Positions 9,485 through 17,929 of a stretch of DNA of 38,361 nucleotides are shown here, one piece after another. The position numbers and the translations under genes were made by a program. Numbering within the stretch: position 1 is the first letter of the stretch; the number at the start of each line of letters is the position of its first letter. Where the stretch lies: the NCBI GenBank assembly GCA_947175265.1, contig CAMWMD010000029.1:1-38361 (forward strand). The letters are read 5' to 3'. A model generated the notes under the pieces. It searched no databases, was not told the origin of the DNA, and was given only the letters and a program-made list of their open reading frames with translations. Origin of the DNA: an uncultured Porphyromonadaceae bacterium. Its GTDB lineage: Bacteria > Bacteroidota > Bacteroidia > Bacteroidales > Muribaculaceae.

Positions 9485-9516
9485 CAAAGTTAGGGCTAAT
9501 TTTCATTATTTCCAAA
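9485..9516 (-). promoter_or_regulatory. Minus-strand promoter of RNA candidate 2
   Basis: On the minus strand TTTG (plus 9513-9516) is followed after 20 bases by TAACTTTG (plus 9485-9492), a full match to the Bacteroidetes promoter, pointing left into the 9241-9478 unit. Confidence 0.72.
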
Positions 9517-9695
9517 TATTTTTCAAAAAAAATTAAAAGATTTTTTCTCACAGTTAAAAATCAGACTGTTACAAAATCCATTTTTTCTGCTTCAAACTCT
9601 GAATACGCTTCCCCTAACCTAACCCTATTCTGTATATTTTTCTAATATTCCCATTCTCCGGCTCTCTCCTTTTCATTTTTACCTCTTATTTTGTC

Positions 9696-9707
9696 TTTGC
9701 AGGATAT
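9696..9707 (+). repeat. TTTGCAGGATAT, first copy
   Basis: This 12-mer recurs exactly at 9955-9966, and its inverse ATATCCTGCAA lies at 9922-9932. The copies may be binding sites for a regulator of the threonine operon or remnants of a small mobile element. Confidence 0.4.
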
Positions 9708-9920
9708 ACCTTCACCCTGCTTTCCTGTCATTATCTTTGTGTTTCCTTTTTAGGAGTCATGACCTGATAATCTTCTTTATTATCTCCTAAATTCTCAAAG
9801 ATTTGAGGTTTTTTATAGTTTTTATTTTTTTGGAACGGAACAAATTTTCACCGATTTTACTGCCGGATTCCCTCAAATCCATCGATTAATCATTATTTTT
9901 CAGTATATTATAAATCTCTC

Positions 9921-9967
9921 CATATCCTGCAATACGTTCCACAGCCGGAACACTTTTGCAGGATATG
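9921..9967 (+). promoter_or_regulatory. Large hairpin in the thrA upstream region
   Basis: CATATCCTGCAA (9921-9932) and TTGCAGGATATG (9956-9967) pair over 12 bases. Inside them GTTCC (9936-9940) pairs with GGAAC (9947-9951) around a 6-base loop. It lies 200 bases before thrA. The 600 bases between here and candidate RNA 2 are T-rich and hold no gene. Two more stems follow: AGAATGC/GCATTCT (10026-10043) and CGTTCT/AGAACG (10105-10127) around a T-rich loop. A folded leader or attenuator for thrA is possible, but I see no threonine-rich leader peptide. Confidence 0.4.
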
Positions 9968-10165
9968 ATTCACTCTGCGGAAGGCTTTTAAATAAAAGTG
10001 CCGTGGCTCAAGACTGAATTATTATAGAATGCGTTTGCATTCTCATAAAAAATAACTAAATTTGACACCTATTTTCAGGGTCAGGCTAAAATAAACCCGA
10101 CCCGCGTTCTCTTTCTTTTTCAGAACGACTTTACATTCTGCTTTTGTTAATTATATTTTCATAAT

Positions 10166-12601
10166 ATGAAGGTTTTAAAGTTTGGCGGCACCTCGGTCGG
10201 TACAGTCGAGAGCCTTTCCAATGTTAAAAAGATTGTGGAGGAGACTCCGGGTAAGAAGGTGGTGGTGGTGTCAGCTCTCGGAGGAATCACCGACATGCTC
10301 ATCGCTACGGCCCGTCTCGCTGTGGCCGATGACATAGCCTACCTTGACAACTATGCCCGAATCGTCGAACGACATGTCACCGTCGTCGACGGGGTCGTGC
10401 CCCCTTCCAGACGAGACGCTACTTACGCTCTGGTGAAGATGATGCTTGACGAACTCGCTAACATCTACAAGGGGGTGATGCTCCTGCACGACCTGTCCCA
10501 GCGCGCTCTCGATATTATCGTTAGTTACGGCGAACGACTCTCAAGCGTTATCGTCGCCAACATGATCAAAGGGGCGACACATTTCGACTCCCGCACTTTC
10601 ATCCGCACAAAGGAGGGGCCGCACGGAAATTCGGAACTTGATTCCGACCTTACCAACCGCCTCATCAAGGAGAAGGTTTGCTCATACGATTGGACCACCG
10701 CCGTAATGGGGGGTTTCATTGCATCCGACTCCAAGGGGGAGGTCACTAACCTCGGAAGAGGTGGAAGCGACTACACCGCGGCTATTATGGCCGCTGCCCT
10801 CGATGCCGATGTGCTGGAGATATGGACTGATGTCGACGGGTTCATGACCGCCGACCCGCGGGTAATCGACAACGCATACGTCATTGACGAACTCACCTTC
10901 ACCGAGGCTATGGAACTATGCAACTTCGGGGCGAAGGTGATATATCCCCCGACCATCTACCCCGTATATCATAAGAATATACCTATCTGGGTCAAGAATA
11001 CATTCAACCCTTCAGCTCCCGGCACACGCATCAGCCATGAGGCCGAACACACCCAGAAGGCCATAAAGGGCATATCCTCTATCAACGACACTTGCCTGGT
11101 GACGATCAGCAGCCCATGCATGGTGGGCGTCATCGGCGTGAACTCAAGGATTTTCAACGCCCTCACTCAAAAAGGGGTGAGCGTTTTCCTCGTCTCCCAG
11201 GCCGCCAGTGAGAACAACACCACGATAGCCGTGCGCAACTCTGACGCCGACCTCGCCGTCAGGACTCTGAAGGAGGAGTTTGCCGCCGAACTCGCATCCG
11301 GCACTTTCAATGAGATACAGGCCGAACGCGACCTCGCCACCGTGGCGGTTGTCGGCGAGAACATGAAGCATACCACAGGCCTTGCAGGAAAACTCTTCAA
11401 CACCGTCGGAAGAAACGGTATAAACGTCATAGCCTGCGCCCAGGGTGCTTCGGAGACCAACATATCTTTCGTCATAGAGAAGAAAAGCCTCCGCAAAGCA
11501 CTCAACGTGATCCACGACTCTTTCTTCCTGAGCGACACTCAGGTGCTCAACGTTTTCCTCGTGGGTATCGGAAATGTGGGCGACAGTCTGCTGCGCCAGA
11601 TCCGCAAGCAGCAGGAGAACCTTCTTAAAGACAAGAATCTCCGCCTCAACGTCGTGGGGGTCGCCTCAAGCAGGAAAGCCATATTCAACCGCGATGGAAT
11701 CGATATCACCGACTGCCGCGCTCTTCTCGACAGGGAGGGTATCGACGCCTCTCCGGAGGTAATCAGGGATGAGATTCTGAAAATGAACATCTTCAACTCC
11801 GTATTCGTCGACTGCACGGCATCTGCCGACATTGCCGCCCTCTACCTCGACCTCCTCTCGCACAACGTGAACGTCGTGGCTGCAAATAAGATAGCGGCAT
11901 CCTCGGAATATGCCGATTATCTCGCCCTGAAGGAGATGGCTCGCCGAAAGGATGTGAAGTATCTTTTCGAGACCAACGTTGGCGCGGGATTGCCCATAAT
12001 CAACACCATCAACTCCCTCATAAACTCTGGCGACCGCATCCTCAAGATCGAGGCTGTGGTGTCTGGCACTCTCAACTATATCTTCAACGTCCTCTCCGCC
12101 GAAATTCCAATGAGCCGCGCAATAGAGATGGCCAAAGAGGCCGGATATGCCGAGCCTGACCCTCGCATTGACCTCTCCGGTAAGGATGTCGTGAGGAAAC
12201 TCGTGATCCTCGCACGTGAGGCCGGTTATCAGGTGGACCAGGAGGATGTGGAGAAAAACCTTTTCGTGCCGGAAGAGATGTTCGAGGGACACGCCGATGA
12301 TTTCATCGGAAACATCTCACGGCTTGACGGAGAATACGAGCGCCAGCGTGCCGAGGCCGAGGCCGCCAACGAGCATTTCAGGTTTGTTGCCTCGCTCGAC
12401 AACGGTAAGGTCAGCGTCGGGCTGAGACGTGTAGGCGCTGATCATCCCTTCTATTCTCTGGCGGGTAGCAACAACGTGATTCTCCTCACCACAGAGCGGT
12501 ATAAGGAGTATCCCATGGTGATAAAAGGGTATGGGGCCGGCGCGGAAGTTACGGCCGCAGGTGTCTTCGCCGATATAATCAGCATCGCAAATATCAGGTA
12601 G
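10166..12601 (+). CDS. thrA: Bifunctional aspartate kinase / homoserine dehydrogenase
   Basis: ThrA catalyses the first and third steps from aspartate to threonine and methionine: phosphorylation of aspartate, and NAD(P)H reduction of aspartate semialdehyde to homoserine. The 811 residues match the fused enterobacterial-type enzyme. The kinase domain begins with KFGGTSVG and holds GFIASDSKGEVTNLGRGGSD. Two ACT regulatory domains follow at about 310-455 (the second with ENMKHTTGLAGKLFNTV). The dehydrogenase starts with the nucleotide-binding FLVGIGNVGDSL and has SGTLNYIFN and the family signature around GYAEPDPRIDLSGKD. The ACT domains imply feedback control by threonine. It is the first gene of thrA-apgM-thrC. 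Confidence 0.97.
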   Translation: MKVLKFGGTSVGTVESLSNVKKIVEETPGKKVVVVSALGGITDMLIATARLAVADDIAYLDNYARIVERHVTVVDGVVPPSRRDATYALVKMMLDELANIYKGVMLLHDLSQRALDIIVSYGERLSSVIVANMIKGATHFDSRTFIRTKEGPHGNSELDSDLTNRLIKEKVCSYDWTTAVMGGFIASDSKGEVTNLGRGGSDYTAAIMAAALDADVLEIWTDVDGFMTADPRVIDNAYVIDELTFTEAMELCNFGAKVIYPPTIYPVYHKNIPIWVKNTFNPSAPGTRISHEAEHTQKAIKGISSINDTCLVTISSPCMVGVIGVNSRIFNALTQKGVSVFLVSQAASENNTTIAVRNSDADLAVRTLKEEFAAELASGTFNEIQAERDLATVAVVGENMKHTTGLAGKLFNTVGRNGINVIACAQGASETNISFVIEKKSLRKALNVIHDSFFLSDTQVLNVFLVGIGNVGDSLLRQIRKQQENLLKDKNLRLNVVGVASSRKAIFNRDGIDITDCRALLDREGIDASPEVIRDEILKMNIFNSVFVDCTASADIAALYLDLLSHNVNVVAANKIAASSEYADYLALKEMARRKDVKYLFETNVGAGLPIINTINSLINSGDRILKIEAVVSGTLNYIFNVLSAEIPMSRAIEMAKEAGYAEPDPRIDLSGKDVVRKLVILAREAGYQVDQEDVEKNLFVPEEMFEGHADDFIGNISRLDGEYERQRAEAEAANEHFRFVASLDNGKVSVGLRRVGADHPFYSLAGSNNVILLTTERYKEYPMVIKGYGAGAEVTAAGVFADIISIANIR

Positions 12602-12675
12602 TAGCGACGATTGATAGTAATCCGATTATTCCGGAGATTACGAGTTACCCGATTTAAATTCAGTCAAAAAAAGAA

Positions 12676-13887
12676 ATGAAACATATAATAATCTTAGGCG
12701 ACGGCATGGCCGACGAGCCATGCGCCGAACTTGCTGGCATGACCCCTCTGGAGGCTGCCGACACTCCGGCTCTCGACCGGCTTGCATCTCTCGGACGTTC
12801 CGGCAGGCTGGCTACAGTGCCCGAGGGTTACACTCCCGGAAGCGAGATCGCACACCTCTCCCTGCTCGGATATTCCTTGCCTGACGTGTTTGAAGGGAGG
12901 GGCACATTGGAGGCCGCCAGCATGGGCATAGACATAGAGCCTGATGAGATGGCCATGCGTTGCAACCTCATTTGCATCGCCCCTGACGGCACAATCAAGA
13001 ACCATTCCGCAGGACACATCTCAACCGAAGAGGCCGCCGAACTAATAGCAGCCCTCAACGAGGGTCTCGGCGACGGGAAAGCGCGTTTCTTCCCGGGTGT
13101 AAGTTACCGTCATCTGCTGAAAATTAAGGATGGCGACAAGAGGATTGACTGCACCCCGCCGCACGACGTGCCGGGAACTCCGGCTGCGGATGTCATGGTG
13201 AAGCCGTTGACGCCCGAGGCCGCTCCCACTGCCGACTATATCAATTCCCTCATACTGCGCAGCCGAGAGATTCTGGACCGACACCCCGTGAATCTGCGTC
13301 GTGTGGCGGAGGGTAAGGATCCTGCCAACAGTATATGGCCCTGGAGTCCCGGCTACAAACCCGCAATGCGGACCATGCAGCAACTTTTCGGAATCGGAAA
13401 GGGCTATGTAATCTCAGCGGTCGACCTTATAATGGGTATCGGGGTCTACGCCGGGCTGCAGCCCGTACATGTGGAGGGCGCGACTGGGCTTTACGACACC
13501 AATTATGAGGGCAAACTGCAGGCTGCCCTCGATGCCCTGAAGGGAGATGCCGATTTCGTGTTTCTCCATATCGAGGCGAGCGACGAGGCCGGCCACGAGG
13601 GGGATGCCCTGCTGAAGAAGCAGACTATCGAGAGTCTTGACCACCGCGTGGTGGGGCCGCTCCTTAAGGCGGTGGAGAAAATGGACGGGGAGATTGCCAT
13701 AGCGCTTTTGCCTGACCACCCCACACCTTGCCGCCTGCGCACACACACCTCAAATCCGGTGCCTTTCACGATTTGGAAACCGGGTGTGGAGCGCGACTCC
13801 GTAGAGCGTTATTCGGAGAAAGAGGCCGCTGCCGGTGGCTACGGGCTTATGACTGATGATGAATTTATCCGGGAATTTCTCAAATGA
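12676..13887 (+). CDS. apgM: Cofactor-independent phosphoglycerate mutase-like protein, probable homoserine kinase
   Basis: The 403-residue protein belongs to the archaeal-type (ApgM) phosphoglycerate mutases of the alkaline phosphatase superfamily. It has IILGDGMAD at the start, PGSEIAHLSLLGY with the probable catalytic S56, HIEASDEAGHEG and LLPDHPTPC as metal-binding segments near the end. It sits between thrA and thrC exactly where a homoserine kinase gene (thrB) would be expected, and no GHMP-type thrB is visible here. Members of this family in Bacteroides and some other bacteria have been proposed to act as the homoserine kinase. I infer the same role here; glycolytic mutase activity is the alternative. 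The thrC frame follows immediately. Confidence 0.85.
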   Translation: MKHIIILGDGMADEPCAELAGMTPLEAADTPALDRLASLGRSGRLATVPEGYTPGSEIAHLSLLGYSLPDVFEGRGTLEAASMGIDIEPDEMAMRCNLICIAPDGTIKNHSAGHISTEEAAELIAALNEGLGDGKARFFPGVSYRHLLKIKDGDKRIDCTPPHDVPGTPAADVMVKPLTPEAAPTADYINSLILRSREILDRHPVNLRRVAEGKDPANSIWPWSPGYKPAMRTMQQLFGIGKGYVISAVDLIMGIGVYAGLQPVHVEGATGLYDTNYEGKLQAALDALKGDADFVFLHIEASDEAGHEGDALLKKQTIESLDHRVVGPLLKAVEKMDGEIAIALLPDHPTPCRLRTHTSNPVPFTIWKPGVERDSVERYSEKEAAAGGYGLMTDDEFIREFLK

Positions 13888-13914
13888 TTGCCGGATGCAG
13901 AAATATGTACAGTT

Positions 13915-15222
13915 ATGAAATACAGAAGTACAGCAGGCACCTCTCCGGAGGTGACCCTGGAAGAGGCTGTGGTGAAGGGGCTTGCCCCTGACCGTGGGCT
14001 CTACATGCCGGAACGGATACCCGCTTTGCCGGAGAGTTTCTTCAAACGGCTTCCGGAGATGACCCTTCCGGAAATGGCCGCCGAGGTGGCACAGGCTCTT
14101 TTCGGGGAGGATGTCGACCCCGCAATGCTTAAGGCCCTGACAGAGGATGCCATGAATTTCCCCATTCCTCTTGTAAAGGTCCGGGATAATGTGTGGTCGC
14201 TTGAGTTGTTTCATGGCCCGACGCTTGCCTTCAAGGATGTGGGCGCACGCTTCATGGCGCGACTCTTGGGCTATTTCAACCGCGGGAACAAAGACAGGCT
14301 CGTGAATGTGCTGGTGGCTACTTCCGGCGACACGGGTAGCGCGGTCGCAAACGGTTTCCTCGGTGTAGAGGGCGTCAGGGTATTCGTGCTTTATCCAAAG
14401 GGTAAGGTAAGCCCCATACAGGAGTCACAGTTCACCACTTTGGGTCGCAATATCGAGGCTATAGAGATCGACGGTACTTTCGACGATTGCCAGGCTCTCG
14501 TGAAGCAGGCATTCCTTGACCCTGAACTGAACGGGAAGATGATGCTCACCTCGGCCAACTCCATCAATGTGGCGCGTTTCCTCCCACAGATGTTCTATTA
14601 TTTTTATGCCGTTGCACAACTTATGGCAGCCGGCGTAAAGACAGATGAAATCGTGGTCTGTGTCCCGAGTGGTAATTTCGGCAACATAACCGCCGGACTT
14701 ATCGCAAAACGCATGGGGCTCCCCGTGAAGCGTTTCATCGCGGCCAACAATGCCAACGACATATTCTTCGAATACCTCAACACGGGAGAATACCGTCCCC
14801 GTCCTTCGGTGCAGACAATAGCGAATGCGATGGATGTTGGCGACCCGAGCAATTTCGCACGTGTACTCGACCTTTACGGCCACAGTCACGATGCCATTGC
14901 CGCCGAGATAAGCGGCTGCACCTATTCCGACAAGGAGATTGCCGAAACCGTGAAGGCCACACTTGAGAAAGACGGCTACCAGCTTGACCCACACGGTGCC
15001 GTGGCATTCCGTGCCCTTGAGGAGCAACTGAAGCCCGGCGAAACCGGCATTTTCCTTGAGACCGCACACCCCGCGAAGTTCAAGGAGACCGTGGAGGGCA
15101 TAACAGGCAAAGAGGTAGAGATTCCCGAACGCCTTGCAGCCTTCATGAAAGGAGAAAAGAAGAGCGTAGAGATGGCTCCCGACTTCAACACCTTCAAACA
15201 GTTCCTCCTCTCCCACAAATAA
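13915..15222 (+). CDS. thrC: Threonine synthase
   Basis: ThrC is the PLP enzyme that turns O-phosphohomoserine into threonine. From the ATG at 13915 it has 435 residues. Family marks are the N-terminal YRSTAG and the PLP lysine K107 in FHGPTLAFKDVGARF, then ATSGDTGSAVANGF and VPSGNFGNITAGLIAKRMGLP. The frame is open back to a TTG at 13888, directly after the apgM stop, but the family begins at the later ATG. The 27-base gap from apgM and the terminator right after this gene mark it as the last gene of the threonine operon. Confidence 0.96.
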   Translation: MKYRSTAGTSPEVTLEEAVVKGLAPDRGLYMPERIPALPESFFKRLPEMTLPEMAAEVAQALFGEDVDPAMLKALTEDAMNFPIPLVKVRDNVWSLELFHGPTLAFKDVGARFMARLLGYFNRGNKDRLVNVLVATSGDTGSAVANGFLGVEGVRVFVLYPKGKVSPIQESQFTTLGRNIEAIEIDGTFDDCQALVKQAFLDPELNGKMMLTSANSINVARFLPQMFYYFYAVAQLMAAGVKTDEIVVCVPSGNFGNITAGLIAKRMGLPVKRFIAANNANDIFFEYLNTGEYRPRPSVQTIANAMDVGDPSNFARVLDLYGHSHDAIAAEISGCTYSDKEIAETVKATLEKDGYQLDPHGAVAFRALEEQLKPGETGIFLETAHPAKFKETVEGITGKEVEIPERLAAFMKGEKKSVEMAPDFNTFKQFLLSHK

Positions 15223-15224
15223 TA

Positions 15225-15273
15225 AAAAAGCCAATGCGACTCCTGGTCTTCCTCGCCATCGCATTGGCTTTTT
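15225..15273 (+). terminator. Intrinsic terminator of the threonine operon
   Basis: AAAAAGCCAATGCGA (15225-15239) pairs perfectly over 15 bases with TCGCATTGGCTTTTT (15259-15273). The loop is 19 bases and the T-run forms the end of the stem. It begins 2 bases after the thrC stop, and its A and T runs make it usable in both directions. Confidence 0.9.
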
Positions 15274-15461
15274 AAATCTCACAGTATTTATCTTATTATA
15301 TTTATGAATCAATTACTTACAAAAGAAGGAAATATTCTTGTCAAGCCACTAACCCATTTCCTTTTGTTCACAATATTATCTCTTTTCTTTTGTTGCTGTA
15401 ATACCCGACCTACCTATCAGCAAACTCTTCTATTCTAATCTATTCTTAATCTATTACAACT

Positions 15462-17171
15462 ATGCGAAAGCTTTTCTTACTTTTCATATTTTCACTTCTC
15501 TTGGTTTTAGGCGGATGTTCGGGAGAAGTTACCTCTGAGCCGACACTCAGAGAGGCGGGCCGTATCCTTGAAAATGAGCCGGATTCTATACAGTACGTCA
15601 TCCGCATGCTGGAATCACTTGATACCGCTACACTCTCCAAAGGAGATCGCAGCCTCCACACCCTCCTCTCCGTAAAGGCAGCCGATAAAAACTTTATCCC
15701 CCACAGCGCTCCCTCCTCCATCCTCAAGGTCGTCGACTATGAGAAAACACACCATAGTCGCGGACTCTACCCCGAAGCTCTGTATTACGCCGGAAGGGTG
15801 TACACCGATTTGGGTGACTACCCTACCGCTCTCGAATTCTTTCAGGCCGCATTGACTGAAATTGATAAGGGCAGACCGAATTTACGCCTGAAAGGACACA
15901 TCCTCAGCCAGACAGGTGGGTTGTATCAGGATCTTAGCCTTTACTCAGAAAGCGCAATATATTTGAGAGAGGTAATTAAAATTGATGAGAGTTTGAAAGA
16001 TACAACCAATTTATTTTTAGACAATAAACTATTAGGAGCCGGGTTTATACATACAGGTAAACTTGATAGCGCTGCTTTTCATATCAGAAAAGCTTATTCC
16101 TTGTCTAAGAATCTTCCTACTCCTCATACAGAATTTATGAAGCTCTATATTGCAATGATTAAACATAAGCAAGGACAGACCGATTCAGCTTTGGCACTAC
16201 TTGAGGGCGTCCCCGATAAAGTCTGGCCAGATTCACGTCCGTGGGCTTTAATTACGGCCGCTGACATATACCTTGCCGCTGATAGACCAGACTCTGCCTA
16301 TAAATTAGCCTCAAAGGTACTGAATTTCTCAGGAAATGTTAATCCAGCCTATAAGAGAAGAGCCTATAGCATCATACTCTTGCCTGAAATCAGACATCTT
16401 TTCCCTGCTGATTCCTTATACCCTATGACTGTGAAATATCTTGAGGCTGCCCGTGAGGAACTGGACATGCGGGATGAAAAGAGTATATCTCGTCAACGGG
16501 ATACCTACAACTATGCCCTTCACTTGAACAAACTCCGAGAATCTGAGAGTCTCAACAATATATATCTTATTGCTTGTCTGGCTCTTATTACTGTAATATT
16601 AGGCTTGCTTTCAGTGCTTCTCTTCATCAGGAACAGAAAAAATAAAAAGATCATTCAGTTACATGAAACTAATGAAATGCTTGACAAAAAATTAGAGGAA
16701 ATAAACCAGACAGCAGGCGCACCACTTATCAATATCCATAATCATAATTCTGATAAGGAAAAAAGACTTTTAGTCGACATAAATGAAAGAATAAAGGCTA
16801 TCCTAAAAGATGGACAAAGCACCGTGGATAATTATATCCTGCAATCCCAGGTATATGATACCTTACGCAGTCATGTGGATAAGGAAAAACCTATAAACGA
16901 TAACGATATTTTTTGGGAAGAGTTGGAAAAAACTGTGCTCACGACTTCTCCATTATTTTTAGAGAATCTAAGACTCATCACTGGAGGTATTACTAAAAAG
17001 GAGAAAAGACTTGCTCTTTTATTAAAATGCGGCTTGCGTCCTACAGAGGCAGCTCTAATTTTCTCACTGACTAGACAGGGTGTAAACGGACGAAAGGATA
17101 GTCTGAAAAGAAAAATTGAAGCTAATCATATAAAAGTTGATTCAATAGAGGCACTACTAAAAAGACTATAG
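15462..17171 (+). CDS. TPR lipoprotein/membrane regulator with C-terminal HTH-like region (DUF6377-like)
   Basis: The 569-residue protein starts with a lipoprotein signal peptide (LGGC, C19), so its N-terminus lies outside the cytoplasm. Residues 30-345 are repeated helical pairs of TPR type, such as ALYYAGRVYTDLGDYPTALEFFQAAL. A membrane helix at about 367-388 is followed by a basic and coiled-coil linker (about 392-420). The C-terminal 60 residues (KKEKRLALLLKCGLRPTEAALIFSLTRQGVNGRKDSLKRKI) look like a helix-turn-helix of LuxR-like form. This plan is common in Bacteroidales proteins thought to pass a periplasmic signal to transcription. Base composition changes inside the gene: the first 440 bases look like neighbouring core genes, the rest is clearly AT-richer. 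The targets are probably the next genes. Confidence 0.75.
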   Translation: MRKLFLLFIFSLLLVLGGCSGEVTSEPTLREAGRILENEPDSIQYVIRMLESLDTATLSKGDRSLHTLLSVKAADKNFIPHSAPSSILKVVDYEKTHHSRGLYPEALYYAGRVYTDLGDYPTALEFFQAALTEIDKGRPNLRLKGHILSQTGGLYQDLSLYSESAIYLREVIKIDESLKDTTNLFLDNKLLGAGFIHTGKLDSAAFHIRKAYSLSKNLPTPHTEFMKLYIAMIKHKQGQTDSALALLEGVPDKVWPDSRPWALITAADIYLAADRPDSAYKLASKVLNFSGNVNPAYKRRAYSIILLPEIRHLFPADSLYPMTVKYLEAAREELDMRDEKSISRQRDTYNYALHLNKLRESESLNNIYLIACLALITVILGLLSVLLFIRNRKNKKIIQLHETNEMLDKKLEEINQTAGAPLINIHNHNSDKEKRLLVDINERIKAILKDGQSTVDNYILQSQVYDTLRSHVDKEKPINDNDIFWEELEKTVLTTSPLFLENLRLITGGITKKEKRLALLLKCGLRPTEAALIFSLTRQGVNGRKDSLKRKIEANHIKVDSIEALLKRL

Positions 17172-17318
17172 CCTTGATTTCGGTTAGAAAGAAAGATAAT
17201 TGTGTATAAAAATGTAAAATTTTTGTAAACCTTTTACAGTTTTCATTATTTACAACATATTGTTTTTTAATACTTTATCTATTTAGCGTAATTTTGATAC
17301 AATTTTGTTACTGGATTA

Positions 17319-17351
17319 TTTGTACATATTTATTTCCTTATCCTAACTTTG
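17319..17351 (+). promoter_or_regulatory. Promoter of the DUF3244-like gene
   Basis: TTTG at 17319-17322, a 21-base spacer and TAACTTTG at 17344-17351 fit the Bacteroidetes consensus. The ATG follows at 17371, giving a very short leader. Confidence 0.72.
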
Positions 17352-17370
17352 CGGCAGTAATTTAACATTT

Positions 17371-17769
17371 ATGAAATCAATCGTTAAACTGTCAGTCATA
17401 TTGCTGATGTGGTCTCTATGTGGCCCACCCCTTTTGATGGTAGCCCAAGATGCGCCCTCTGTAGACTCTGAAGAAATTATTATTAATCTTACTGAAGAAC
17501 CGCAACTCCCGGATTCCCCTCGAAGGAATCGTCTCCCTGCTCATCAGTTTTTTTGCCTCATAAGCAAATCAGGCGCAGTTATAATCTCTGGATTTGACTC
17601 AGATTCTATAACGAGCTTCGAGATTTATGACTCCAACGGCAATCCTCTGGTAACAGTAGAGGACGAAGCCTCCTTTATAGAATTTCTTTTCTCCATGCAT
17701 GGAGAAGTAAGAATTGTCTTACGGCTCAGCAACCTGAGTCTCACTGGATGGGTTGAAATATGTTCATAA
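17371..17769 (+). CDS. Small secreted DUF3244-like protein
   Basis: The 132 residues begin with a signal peptide (about 1-25, ending MVAQ). The mature part has a low-complexity acidic start, and then alternating hydrophobic strands with SGAVIISGFDSDSITSFEIYDSNGNPLVTVE, resembling the small immunoglobulin-like DUF3244 proteins of Bacteroides. These have no established function; several sit beside TPR regulators like the one upstream. It has its own promoter and a hairpin after it. The family call is from overall pattern, without a diagnostic motif. Confidence 0.55.
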   Translation: MKSIVKLSVILLMWSLCGPPLLMVAQDAPSVDSEEIIINLTEEPQLPDSPRRNRLPAHQFFCLISKSGAVIISGFDSDSITSFEIYDSNGNPLVTVEDEASFIEFLFSMHGEVRIVLRLSNLSLTGWVEICS

Positions 17770-17774
17770 AACAC

Positions 17775-17804
17775 CTTTCTATAATCCTTTCAGGATAATG
17801 AAAG
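17775..17804 (+). terminator. Nested hairpin after the DUF3244-like gene
   Basis: CTTTC (17775-17779) pairs with GAAAG (17800-17804), and inside it ATCCT (17784-17788) pairs with AGGAT (17792-17796) around a TTC loop. It starts 6 bases after the stop codon. The downstream tail is AT-rich but without a clean T-run. Confidence 0.45.
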
Positions 17805-17819
17805 ATAAATTCTTTAATT

Positions 17820-17879
17820 ATGAAGACATTGAATACACTTCTCCTACTGAATTATAATCTTACGGAGAAACCGTATTGA
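17820..17879 (+). CDS. Possible 19-residue peptide, MKTLNTLLLLNYNLTEKPY
   Basis: An ATG at 17820 opens a 19-codon frame between the DUF3244-like gene and the crystallin-like lipoprotein. It has a lysine near the start and a hydrophobic core, then a polar tail, so it could be a small exported or membrane peptide. It has no recognisable ribosome site and no known family. Short frames of this size arise by chance, so the call is weak. Confidence 0.2.
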   Translation: MKTLNTLLLLNYNLTEKPY

Positions 17880-17929
17880 AATAACATATCTTACCTTTCA
17901 AACCTATATTTCTAACTAAATAATACAGT

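Noticed and set aside
9732..9739. TATCTTTG as a thrA promoter
   Set aside because: The -7 box is exact but no TTTG lies 18-22 bases upstream, and the start would be over 400 bases from thrA; left open but not annotated.
10152..10159. TATATTTT just before the thrA ATG as a -7 box
   Set aside because: It is only 6 bases from the ATG and lacks an upstream element.
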